From an uncultured Ignatzschineria sp. (GTDB taxonomy: Bacteria; Pseudomonadota; Gammaproteobacteria; Cardiobacteriales; Wohlfahrtiimonadaceae): DNA of 64,000 nucleotides. The translations under genes and the position numbers were made by a program. The number at the start of each line of letters is the position of its first letter. The first letter of the stretch is position 1. The DNA is taken from the NCBI GenBank assembly GCA_945639195.1, contig CALZEE010000002.1:288817-352816 (forward strand). The letters run 5' to 3'. The notes under the pieces are model-generated. The model had not been told where the DNA came from. It was given only the letters and a program-made list of their open reading frames with translations, and ran no database searches. Below, piece by piece: positions 28,454 through 36,549 of this stretch.

Positions 28454-29344
28454 ATGAGCCTTCGCCTAATGAGAGTTTTTCGATCTGTTGCTGAGAATAA
28501 AAATTTTAGCCGTGCAGCTGAACAATTACAAATTACAAGACCTGCAATCAGCCAAGCCATCACTCAGCTTGAAGAACAACTTGATGTAAAACTATTTAAT
28601 CGTACTACCCGTCAGGTTCATTTAACGCCTGAAGGTGAGCTGTACTTTCATCATGCAATAGATATATTAGAACGCATAGAGTTAATGGAAGATCAGCTCA
28701 AAAAGCCAACGAGTGGTCCGGCAGGAAGAATCCGCATTGAGGCTTCACCATTCATTTCTAAAAGTTTTTTATTACCTCATATTATTGACTTTCAAGGACA
28801 ATATCCTCAAATTGAAATCGTTCTAGCGACAAATGACTCCCAAATTGATTTCAAAAAATCAGCCACCGACTTTTCTCTTCAAATTGGGGGAGAAATTCCA
28901 AATAATCTCATTGGCCACCAATTATGTGATATTCAGTTTGTCTGCTGTGCTTCACCACAGTATCTTGCAGTAAACGGAGAGCCTAAAACCATAAATGACC
29001 TTAAAAAATATAAGTCTGTTAATCTTTTCTCAAAAAATACTGGCCGTATAATCCCATTCTCTTTTATCGATAATAACAATATTATTGAGATCAATATGCA
29101 GCATGATATTGCCGCGGATGACTTAGAAACTTGTCTTGCATATACTTTAGCTGATAAAGGAATCGCCGTACTTCCTCGATTTTTAGTAGAAAAGCATATC
29201 GAAAAGGGGGACTTAGTCAATATCTTAGAGAGTGAGCAACTACAGCCCCAGCCCTTAAGATTATTATCACTTCCCGCAAAAATAGAGAATCATAAACTCA
29301 ATCTTTTTTCTGATTGGTTAAAGAACCTTCCCATCGAAGCCTAA
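28454..29344 (+). CDS. LysR-type transcriptional regulator
   Basis: 296 residues. The N-terminal winged helix-turn-helix (residues 1-60: MRVFRSVAENKNFSRAAEQLQITRPAISQAITQLEEQLDVKLFNRTTRQ, read in parts) and a periplasmic-binding-protein-like effector domain from about 90 onward are standard. The CrgA/DsdC-like subgroup is possible from the domain pattern (GRIRIEASPFISKSFLLPHI). AGGAG lies seven bases before the ATG. Its target is not obvious: the convergent neighbour is sstT, and the TTAACAAT cluster upstream may be autoregulatory. Confidence 0.95.
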   Translation: MSLRLMRVFRSVAENKNFSRAAEQLQITRPAISQAITQLEEQLDVKLFNRTTRQVHLTPEGELYFHHAIDILERIELMEDQLKKPTSGPAGRIRIEASPFISKSFLLPHIIDFQGQYPQIEIVLATNDSQIDFKKSATDFSLQIGGEIPNNLIGHQLCDIQFVCCASPQYLAVNGEPKTINDLKKYKSVNLFSKNTGRIIPFSFIDNNNIIEINMQHDIAADDLETCLAYTLADKGIAVLPRFLVEKHIEKGDLVNILESEQLQPQPLRLLSLPAKIENHKLNLFSDWLKNLPIEA

Positions 29345-29388
29345 AAAAAAGCCTTACTTGCATTCTATAAACAAGTAAGGCTTTTTTA
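29345..29388. terminator. Bidirectional terminator between lysR gene and sstT
   Basis: A 16-bp stem (AAAAAAGCCTTACTTG / CAAGTAAGGCTTTTTT) between convergent genes with A/T runs on both sides. Confidence 0.93.
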
Positions 29389-29437
29389 TGTACACCATAT
29401 TCAACCTGAAAAGAATTTCACCACCCAAAATAGATAG

Positions 29438-30670
29438 CTAGTTTTTTAAATTAGGCGTTTCATGGGTGGTTGAAAAATCAGCCACAGCAGTAAATAGAAC
29501 ATCCGTCGACGAATTTAAACCTGTCTCGGTTGAATCCTGGATCACTCCAACAACATAGCCAATTGTCACTAGTTGCATTGCGATATCATTATCAATCTGA
29601 AATAGGGCACAAGCAAGCGGAATTAAGAGAAGTGATCCTCCCGCAACACCTGAAGCGCCACAAGCACCAATCGTTGCAAATATACTCAGTAAGAGGGCAG
29701 ACATGAAGTCAACTTCAACGCCTAATGAATGAACGCCGGCTAAAGTAAAGATTGTAATAGTGACGGCTGCACCTGCCATATTAATCGTTGCACCCAAAGG
29801 AATAGAGACAGAATAGGTCTCTTCTCTCACACCTAGCTTACGGCTCAACTCAATATTCACGGGAATATTTGCAGCTGAACTTCGTGTGAAGAAGGCTGTC
29901 ATCCCACTCTCTTTAAGGCATTTAAAAACAAGAGGATAGGGGTTTTTGCGCATAAAGAAATAAGCTAATGCCGGGTTTACTACAAAGGCAACAATTCCCA
30001 TCGCAATTAATAAGATAACAACCAAATGAAGATACGACTTAATACCATCAAAACCTGTCTCTGCAATCGTAATAGATACCAATCCAAATACGCCTAAAGG
30101 TGCGATAAGAATCACTTTTTTAATCACGCTTGTAACAAGTTCTGCTAAATCTTGAAATAGATCCCTTGTAGATTGCTTCGTAGATCTGAGGGCAAAACCA
30201 AATAAAACACCCCATGAAATTAATCCAATATAGTTTGCATTTACCAAGGCACTTACAGGATTATCAACCATATTCATAAATAAAGTACGTAGAACTTCAT
30301 TAATATCAGCAGGTCCTTTTGCTTCTCCCACACTCCCTAAATCTAAGGGAACGACAATAGGAGAGATAAAGCTGATTGTTACCGCTACCAACGCTGCTAA
30401 GAAAGTACCCATCACATAGAGTAAGATTACTTTCCGCATTGCGCCATCACTTCCTTGTTTCTGGTAATTAGAAACCGCCGCAATAATTAATACAAATATT
30501 AAAATGGGAGCAATTGCTTTTAAAGCACCAATAAAAAAGGCGCCGACAATTGAAACAGATTGTGCAACATGAAGCGGAAAGAAGAACCCAACAATAACGC
30601 CTAGTACCAAACCACACAAAATTTGCTGTACAAGACTAAATCGATTAAGAAATAGAAAAAATGATTTCAT
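29438..30670 (-). CDS. sstT: Serine/threonine:Na+ symporter SstT
   Basis: 410-residue member of the DAACS superfamily, SstT branch. FIGALKAIAPILIFVLIIAAVSN is the SstT-specific N-terminal block; FFTRSSAANIPVNIELSRKLG is the hairpin 1 region, and SIPLGATINMAGAAVTITIF is transmembrane 7. GACGASGVAGGSLLLIPLA is hairpin 2. It takes up serine and threonine with Na+ across the inner membrane. It is separated by 73 bp from ruvX upstream and may be a separate unit. Confidence 0.94.
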   Translation of the reverse strand: MKSFFLFLNRFSLVQQILCGLVLGVIVGFFFPLHVAQSVSIVGAFFIGALKAIAPILIFVLIIAAVSNYQKQGSDGAMRKVILLYVMGTFLAALVAVTISFISPIVVPLDLGSVGEAKGPADINEVLRTLFMNMVDNPVSALVNANYIGLISWGVLFGFALRSTKQSTRDLFQDLAELVTSVIKKVILIAPLGVFGLVSITIAETGFDGIKSYLHLVVILLIAMGIVAFVVNPALAYFFMRKNPYPLVFKCLKESGMTAFFTRSSAANIPVNIELSRKLGVREETYSVSIPLGATINMAGAAVTITIFTLAGVHSLGVEVDFMSALLLSIFATIGACGASGVAGGSLLLIPLACALFQIDNDIAMQLVTIGYVVGVIQDSTETGLNSSTDVLFTAVADFSTTHETPNLKN

Positions 30671-30743
30671 CTGAAAATGAACCCTTAGAAAGTAGAAATA
30701 ATATTATTTGAGAATAGCGTAAGGCATTATAGCTGACAAGCTG

Positions 30744-31208
30744 TTAGCTAAAAATATCGCCATTGAGCCATCGCTCGACAATAATCGCTGCTGAAATAGC
30801 ATCAAGCATTCCCTTTTTTCCTTTTTGAGAAGGCTTTATAAATTGCTCACTCTCCAATGAACTTCGAGATTCATCAACCTCAAAAACAGGAATACCAAAC
30901 CGTCCATGTAGACGGTTCATAAATTTTCTAATAATTCTTAGGTGTTCAGTCTCGGTTCCATCTTGGGTATAAGGAATCCCCACAACAAAAGCATCAGGTT
31001 TCCACTCATTTAAAAGCCCAGCGATCTCATCCCAATTAGGTTGATTATTCGTAACCTTTAAAATTTTTACCGGCTGAGCTGTCGATGTTAATAAATTCCC
31101 TACAGCAACCCCTAAGTTTTTCGTCCCATAATCAAAACCTAGAACCATCTCTAACTGATCTGTCTCTTTAAATTGTCCTATTGATGGAACACGCACTTTT
31201 TTTATCAT
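30744..31208 (-). CDS. ruvX: RuvX/YqgF Holliday-junction-resolvase-like nuclease
   Basis: RNase H-fold protein of the YqgF/RuvX family, implicated in pre-16S rRNA 5'-end maturation. LGFDYGTKNLGVAVGN (first catalytic Asp), FVVGIPYTQDGTETE, DESRSSLES (second acidic site) and LDAISAAIIVERWL (last Asp) are intact. The annotated start is coupled to the upstream nitroreductase by TAATG. An internal Met (MVLGFDYG) 20 residues later would give the usual family length, so the N-terminus is uncertain. It does not follow yqgE as in many relatives. Confidence 0.92.
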   Translation of the reverse strand: MIKKVRVPSIGQFKETDQLEMVLGFDYGTKNLGVAVGNLLTSTAQPVKILKVTNNQPNWDEIAGLLNEWKPDAFVVGIPYTQDGTETEHLRIIRKFMNRLHGRFGIPVFEVDESRSSLESEQFIKPSQKGKKGMLDAISAAIIVERWLNGDIFS

Positions 31209-31756
31209 TAGCTTAACTCTTTCACATAATGGGCATATTCAGGCTTAGGGAAGGGTAATGGCGTCTTTTCAGGATAACCATACCAGAAAAGACCTTCTAT
31301 CATTTCTTGTGAAGCATCAATCCCAAAAATCTCATAGACTTCTGCCTCAAACAATAATGAGCCCGTAGACCATTTACTCCCGATACCCTCTGCAGTTAAA
31401 TATTGCATCATAATATAGAGTGCAATACTTAACGTTGCATAATCTTCATGGCTGGTTTTTTCATTATCATTTTTTTTGCGAGTAACCAAAACCCAACCAG
31501 GGATACCCCGCCATCTATTCAATTTTTTTTCAGCTGTTTGGGGATCTCTATCCGCAAAAGATCGTTCAGCATACTCTAAAAAAGTCGCTTTATGATCGGG
31601 ACCAATAAGATAAAATCGACAAGGATGCGTGTGATGATGGTTAGGGGCATAGACCGCTAATTCAAGCGCTTTTTGAATCACACCTTCCGCAACCGGTGTT
31701 GGCTCAAAGTGATGAATTGTACGTCTATTTTGAATGAGTTCTCTTAAATCAATCAT
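31208..31756 (-). CDS. Nitroreductase-family FMN oxidoreductase (YdjA-like)
   Basis: 182-residue flavoprotein fold. The N-terminal NRRTIHHF (FMN phosphate contact) and ALELAVYAPNHHHTHPCRFYLI are typical of the small YdjA-type nitroreductases. The segment TAEGIGSKWSTGSLLF and GLFWYGYPE complete the family layout. The substrate is unknown. It overlaps pepN by ATGA upstream and ruvX by TAATG downstream, so three proteins are translated from one message. Confidence 0.9.
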   Translation of the reverse strand: MIDLRELIQNRRTIHHFEPTPVAEGVIQKALELAVYAPNHHHTHPCRFYLIGPDHKATFLEYAERSFADRDPQTAEKKLNRWRGIPGWVLVTRKKNDNEKTSHEDYATLSIALYIMMQYLTAEGIGSKWSTGSLLFEAEVYEIFGIDASQEMIEGLFWYGYPEKTPLPFPKPEYAHYVKELS

Positions 31757-34314
31757 GGGGCAATCCTCTTTAGCTGATCAAATAAATTATTAGAAATATT
31801 AGGCGTTTTAAGCATGTTATGAATAATCTCCATAACTTCCGACTGCAAAGGTTCCGGCAATCTTGCTACTTTTGTAAAAGGCGTCACAAGTCTTGATGCT
31901 GTCACTGAGTTAATCTTATCAATGGTTAAGATCTCTTGAGCAATCCACTCATACAAGGGGGCTCCAATTTTTGCGAGCGCATAACGATTTTTACCAATCG
32001 CTCCGACAATTGCCCTCGCTCTATTAGGGTTTTTCAAATCAAATGCCGGGTGTTTTACGACCCTATCAAGCAATTCCATGTCTAAATTAGGATTACTCTC
32101 CTGCAATCCAAACCAACGGTCGACTAAGGTTGGATAATCTTTATAACGCTCATAAAAATCATATAACAGTGTCATTTTTTCAGGAATATCCTGCCATACC
32201 GCATATTTGAGCGCCCAACTAATATCTGTCATATTTTTTGACCCATAATACTGAGTCACTATAAGGGACTGATATTCAGGTAAAAAAGATAAATACTGCA
32301 ATGCAATATTTTTGATTGAACGATCTGATCTTGAATTTCCTTGGAACTGCTCATAGAGATTTAACCACTCTGACTGGAATCTCGTTGATACATATCGTTC
32401 AATACATTTACGTATATTACGGAAATAAAGAACATCTTCAGTTTCCATTAATCCAAGGTAGTAACCTTCATCAGGAATCGTTAATAACGTCGCAAAAAAT
32501 TCTGGGTCCTTATTCGCATAATCAAAAAGTGGTTCAAAAGCATCTGCAATTATAACTGCCATTTCATGGGCACTCTTATCTTTGGAGAATATCACCTTAA
32601 TGATGAGGTTTTGCAAGGCTTCCCACTTCGCAAAATAATCTGACTCATGGGTAATTAAGACTTTTAAATCATCTAGTGAATAGTCATAATCAAGCACTAC
32701 TGGCGCGGAAAAGTCCCGTAACAATGATAGGACAGGAACTTGCTCTATATTATGAAACACTAGACACTGTTGATGTGTTGTCAACGTAAATATCTCTTCT
32801 AATAGCATTTCTCCCTCTTGAGAAAAAAGCGCATATTTTACAGGAATAGGTAAGGGTGCTTGTAATTCTTTGGTGACAGGATCAAATAAAAATTGCTTCA
32901 GTGATAATCTCAACTCTTTTTTATCAGGATGATATTCCGTAGCTGCCTTTAAAATCGGCGTTCCTCTTTGGCTATACCAAAGAGGGAAATTATCAAAAAG
33001 TCGAGGATTTTCAGCTTTCATTACGGCATAAAGATCATCAACAGTCACGGCCATACCGTCAAACTCACCAATATAACGCTGGAAACCACGATCAAATCCT
33101 TCTGTACCTAAAATAGTTTGATACAGTCGAATAATCTCGGCGCCTTTTTCATAAGTCGTAGTAGTATAAATATTCTCAATAGATCCTAGCATATCAGGTC
33201 TTACCGCATGCGATAAAGGCCCTTGATCGTAGGGAAATTGATAGGTTCTTAAAAAATTAACGTCTTCAATACGCCTAATCCCTGGATGACGCTCTTCTGA
33301 GATAAACTCCTGCTCCCTAAAGACTGTTAAGCTCTCCTTTAATGAGAGATTAAACCAATCCTGACAAGTGATACGATTACCTGTCCAGTTGTGGAAATAT
33401 TCATGCCCTATAACAGCTTCAATGAAGTTAAATTGAGAATCTGTAGCCGTTTCTTCCGTACCCAGAATACAGCTCGTATTAAAGAGATTAAGTCCTTTAT
33501 TTTCCATTGCGCCGCCATTAAAGTCATCGACAGCAACAATATTATAAAAATCAAGATCGCAGACTAATCCAAAGCGACGCTCGTCCCACTCCATCGCCTT
33601 TTTAAGCGATGCAAGAGCAAAATGACAGCTATCAATATCTTTCTTCACCGCATATACCCGTAATCTTACAGGCTGACCATTCGGTCTTATATGCTGATCC
33701 TCAATAAAGGCTAAATCTCCGGCAACCACCGCAAAAAGATAGGTCGGCTTGGGAAAAGGATCTTCCCAAATGGCAAAGTGCCGATGATTTGGAAGCTCAC
33801 CTTCTTCAATGAGATTTCCATTAGAGAGTAAAACAGGGTAATGCTGATCCGCAATAATTTTCACCCGATATGTCGTCATCACATCTGGCTGATCCGCAAA
33901 GAATGTAATGTGTCTAAACCCCTGAGGCTCGCAATCGCTACAGAACATACCATTCGACATATAAATGCCGCTTAGCTCACTATTTGTACTTGGATTAAGT
34001 GTATTCTTGATCTCTACAAGATGCTTTTTATCCTGAAAAATCAAGATAATATCATTACCATCATAGACATATTCTGATGGTTCCAACAAAACACCATCAA
34101 TTGAGACAGCATTTAATAAAAGATCATTAGAGCCATGAAGTCTTACTTCAAATAATCCTTCAATCTCTGCTGTTGCCTCTATCATAAATGATGAACTGAC
34201 AGTCGTTTCCTCAGGATTAAGGTCAATAATCAGATCGAGCTGATCAATCTTAAAATGAGGCTCAACGTAGTCTAAACGATAAATTTGATTATCACCTGGG
34301 GAAGAGAATGACAT
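31753..34314 (-). CDS. pepN: Aminopeptidase N
   Basis: Zinc metallopeptidase (M1 family) that trims N-terminal residues from peptides in the cytoplasm. At 853 residues it is close to the usual 870. GGAMENKGLNLFN is the aminopeptidase motif (268-280). HEYFH (304-308) and Glu327 form HExxH-x18-E zinc binding. The N-terminal beta domain and C-terminal helical superhelix are present. It is the first gene of pepN-nitroreductase-ruvX. Confidence 0.97.
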   Translation of the reverse strand: MSFSSPGDNQIYRLDYVEPHFKIDQLDLIIDLNPEETTVSSSFMIEATAEIEGLFEVRLHGSNDLLLNAVSIDGVLLEPSEYVYDGNDIILIFQDKKHLVEIKNTLNPSTNSELSGIYMSNGMFCSDCEPQGFRHITFFADQPDVMTTYRVKIIADQHYPVLLSNGNLIEEGELPNHRHFAIWEDPFPKPTYLFAVVAGDLAFIEDQHIRPNGQPVRLRVYAVKKDIDSCHFALASLKKAMEWDERRFGLVCDLDFYNIVAVDDFNGGAMENKGLNLFNTSCILGTEETATDSQFNFIEAVIGHEYFHNWTGNRITCQDWFNLSLKESLTVFREQEFISEERHPGIRRIEDVNFLRTYQFPYDQGPLSHAVRPDMLGSIENIYTTTTYEKGAEIIRLYQTILGTEGFDRGFQRYIGEFDGMAVTVDDLYAVMKAENPRLFDNFPLWYSQRGTPILKAATEYHPDKKELRLSLKQFLFDPVTKELQAPLPIPVKYALFSQEGEMLLEEIFTLTTHQQCLVFHNIEQVPVLSLLRDFSAPVVLDYDYSLDDLKVLITHESDYFAKWEALQNLIIKVIFSKDKSAHEMAVIIADAFEPLFDYANKDPEFFATLLTIPDEGYYLGLMETEDVLYFRNIRKCIERYVSTRFQSEWLNLYEQFQGNSRSDRSIKNIALQYLSFLPEYQSLIVTQYYGSKNMTDISWALKYAVWQDIPEKMTLLYDFYERYKDYPTLVDRWFGLQESNPNLDMELLDRVVKHPAFDLKNPNRARAIVGAIGKNRYALAKIGAPLYEWIAQEILTIDKINSVTASRLVTPFTKVARLPEPLQSEVMEIIHNMLKTPNISNNLFDQLKRIAP

Positions 34315-34460
34315 AATATTCCTTAAAAAAGAGAGGTTTTTAAAGTGCTAATAGAAAAATAATTAATGCACAATACAACATAACCTGATTCTGAATTAAT
34401 GACCTGAGTTATTTCAACTCAATCATGATGTATCAATGAGATCAGGCGAAAGAATTTCAC

Positions 34461-34484
34461 AAAAAAAGAGTGCTAAGCACTCTC
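34461..34484 (-). terminator. Terminator of the lipoprotein gene
   Basis: On the minus strand AGAGTGC-TTA-GCACTCT followed by a T run, 22 bases after the stop. Confidence 0.88.
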
Positions 34485-34505
34485 TTAAAAGCTCTATTTA
34501 AATCA

Positions 34506-35042
34506 TCATTTTGATAAAAACTCAATGCCTTCAATCGCTTCTTTTGCGGCTTTCTGATCGTTAGAAGTCCCGATGCAAATAGTCGTAATACTATTATCTA
34601 CTGAAATCTTACAATGCTCAAAATAGGGTTTACCTTGATCTTTAGTCTCCGCTACATAAGTAATTTGTGTATTACTTCCGGCGACGGGAGAGACTTTAAA
34701 GTCGACTATTTCATTAATTGCTTCCATCTGCTCATTCATTACTTCTTCAAACTCCTTAAGCGTAATAACGACGCCTTCAGGGAGCTTCAAAGTAACCGCA
34801 TAAAGAAGATCATTTGTAATATCCCCTTTTTTAGCTTGTAGCAGTGTAATATTCTCGGCAGGAGTTCCTTCTAAGCGCCCAGCAATAATTGCATCTCGCT
34901 TATCCATCACATCTTCGTACGCTGAACTGACTGTAATCTTAAAAAGATTATCTTGAGGCTCAAGTGTTTTAACAGAGTCCCCACATGCCGTAAGAAATAC
35001 TGCTGCCCCTAAAACGATTGAAGCTTTAAAAAATTTATTCAT
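34506..35042 (-). CDS. Putative lipoprotein of unknown function
   Basis: 178 residues with a type II signal peptide: Lys near the N-terminus, a hydrophobic core and lipobox LTAC, so Cys20 should be lipidated and the protein anchored in the envelope. The mature part is soluble and acidic with segments LFKITVSSAYEDVMDKRDAI and ITYVAETKDQGKPYFEHCKIS. I do not recognise a family. It has two further Cys near the C-terminus (HCKIS, TICIG) that could form a disulfide. Single gene with its own terminator. Confidence 0.82.
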   Translation of the reverse strand: MNKFFKASIVLGAAVFLTACGDSVKTLEPQDNLFKITVSSAYEDVMDKRDAIIAGRLEGTPAENITLLQAKKGDITNDLLYAVTLKLPEGVVITLKEFEEVMNEQMEAINEIVDFKVSPVAGSNTQITYVAETKDQGKPYFEHCKISVDNSITTICIGTSNDQKAAKEAIEGIEFLSK

Positions 35043-35154
35043 GTACCTACATCCTGATTAAAATGCATCATTGATAACTCTTAAAAGAGAGATCAATTCA
35101 TGTTATGTGAATTATTTATCTTAGGTGAGATTTTATCATATCTCATTGATTGCG

Positions 35155-35979
35155 TTAAGCCTCTAATTTCAAGATTTCTCGCGAAATATTCTCTAATGGC
35201 AAAAGGTCTGTTTGTTCGATAAAAACATCTAAATCACCCGTCGTAAAGAGCCTTACAGAAACTTTCCCACAAGCCTCTGAATACCTGTCTTTCATCTGCG
35301 CAATATCGCCGCATAGATCCAGTCTATTAAAACATTCTTGCACAATTGATTTTGCAGGATCGATAATATTTACTTTATCTGAAAGTAATGTGCCAAGTGC
35401 GGGCTCCAGAAATGGGAAATGCGTGCAACCTAATACTAATTGATCAATAGGGAACTCTTTAAAGACTTGCAATGTCTCTTGTAATACCGCTAAATTTGAA
35501 TCTGCGGTAATCCTTTGAGATTCCACCAATTCAACCCACGAAGTCCCGATAATTTTATGAACCGTACAATTAGCAGCATAACGATCAATCAAAGCATTCA
35601 ACCTTGCACTCTCTAACGTTGACTGCGTCGCTGCTACTGCAATATGTCCGGTCATCGATGCTAATGCCGCCGGTTTTATCGCGGGTTCTGTACCAATAAC
35701 GGGCAATAAGGGATTAGCGTCTCGCAATTGCACTGCGCTTACAGCAGTGGCAGTATTACAAGCAATCACTAATGCATCAATATTTTGGGTTACAAGAAAT
35801 GCCGTTAATACTTGCATTCTTTGATGAATATATTGTGGTGTTTTCAGCCCATAAGGAAGATGACCTGAATCTGCAATATAAATAAACTCAATATCACAAG
35901 AGAGCGGTACTTCTAAAAAAGCCCGTAAAATCGAAAATCCACCAATGCCGGAGTCGATTAAGCCAATACGCAACATCAT
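35155..35979 (-). CDS. murI: Glutamate racemase
   Basis: Makes D-glutamate for peptidoglycan in the cytoplasm. Paired catalytic cysteines are Cys74 (IACNTAT) and Cys185 (LGCTHFP). IDSGIGGFSIL (phosphate/substrate loop) and ADSGHLPYG are intact. Length 274 is normal. It starts 9 bp after mraZ on the same strand, so the two form a transcription unit, an uncommon pairing. MMLR or the next Met is the start. Confidence 0.96.
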   Translation of the reverse strand: MMLRIGLIDSGIGGFSILRAFLEVPLSCDIEFIYIADSGHLPYGLKTPQYIHQRMQVLTAFLVTQNIDALVIACNTATAVSAVQLRDANPLLPVIGTEPAIKPAALASMTGHIAVAATQSTLESARLNALIDRYAANCTVHKIIGTSWVELVESQRITADSNLAVLQETLQVFKEFPIDQLVLGCTHFPFLEPALGTLLSDKVNIIDPAKSIVQECFNRLDLCGDIAQMKDRYSEACGKVSVRLFTTGDLDVFIEQTDLLPLENISREILKLEA

Positions 35980-35988
35980 TAACCTCTT

Positions 35989-36486
35989 TTAGCGTCTTCC
36001 AAGTGGCACAACAATTGCAGGGTCTAAGAGCGGCGCTTCTTCGATCTCTTCTATTTTCATCACTTCTTCTGCAAGCAAAGAGAAATCTTCCGGATCAATA
36101 GAGAGCATCTCTTCATAAGTCTCTAAATCCCACATCTCAAATAGATTACCATTACCTAGCAAGATGAGATCAGCACTAATGCTCGCATATCCCATTAAAC
36201 GCTTTGGCAATACCATTCGACCTTGCGCATCAAGAATGACCTCAGTAGCGCCCCCTCTCACGAAACGGGCAAAGTCACGCTCTTTCTTCACAAAAGGATT
36301 GAGTTTATCTAATTCCGCTTCAACCTCGCGCCAAGCATCTATAGGATAGAAGTTTAAACACTTATCGAGAGCTCGGCTAATCACAAAATGATTCATATCA
36401 TTAAACTGTTTTTTAAGGGCAGCAGGAAGTGCGATACGATTTTTCGCATCCACTTTCAACTCATATTCCCCTAAAAATTGATACAT
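35989..36486 (-). CDS. mraZ: MraZ transcriptional regulator
   Basis: DNA-binding protein of 165 residues with two SpoVT-AbrB-like MraZ domains: FLGEYELKVDAKNRIALPAALKKQF (first) and GGATEVILDAQGRMVLPKRLMGYA (second). In most bacteria mraZ heads the division and cell wall cluster (rsmH, ftsL, ftsI...). Here it is followed only by murI and then a lipoprotein gene on the same strand. A sigma-70-like promoter precedes it. The C-terminal acidic tail (EEVMKIEEIEEAPLLDP) is somewhat long. Confidence 0.95.
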   Translation of the reverse strand: MYQFLGEYELKVDAKNRIALPAALKKQFNDMNHFVISRALDKCLNFYPIDAWREVEAELDKLNPFVKKERDFARFVRGGATEVILDAQGRMVLPKRLMGYASISADLILLGNGNLFEMWDLETYEEMLSIDPEDFSLLAEEVMKIEEIEEAPLLDPAIVVPLGRR

Positions 36487-36519
36487 TGTCTTATACCTAA
36501 TAGCTGTGACGATTGTTCT

Positions 36520-36548
36520 ATAATACTTTTTTGCCTATCAATTGCCAA
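36520..36548 (-). promoter_or_regulatory. Candidate promoter of mraZ-murI
   Basis: On the minus strand TTGGCA, a 17-bp spacer and TATTAT, 34 bp before the start. The spacer begins ATTGATAGGCA, giving two GGCA words in tandem. I do not see the TGGG repeats that E. coli MraZ binds. Confidence 0.55.
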
Positions 36549-36549
36549 A

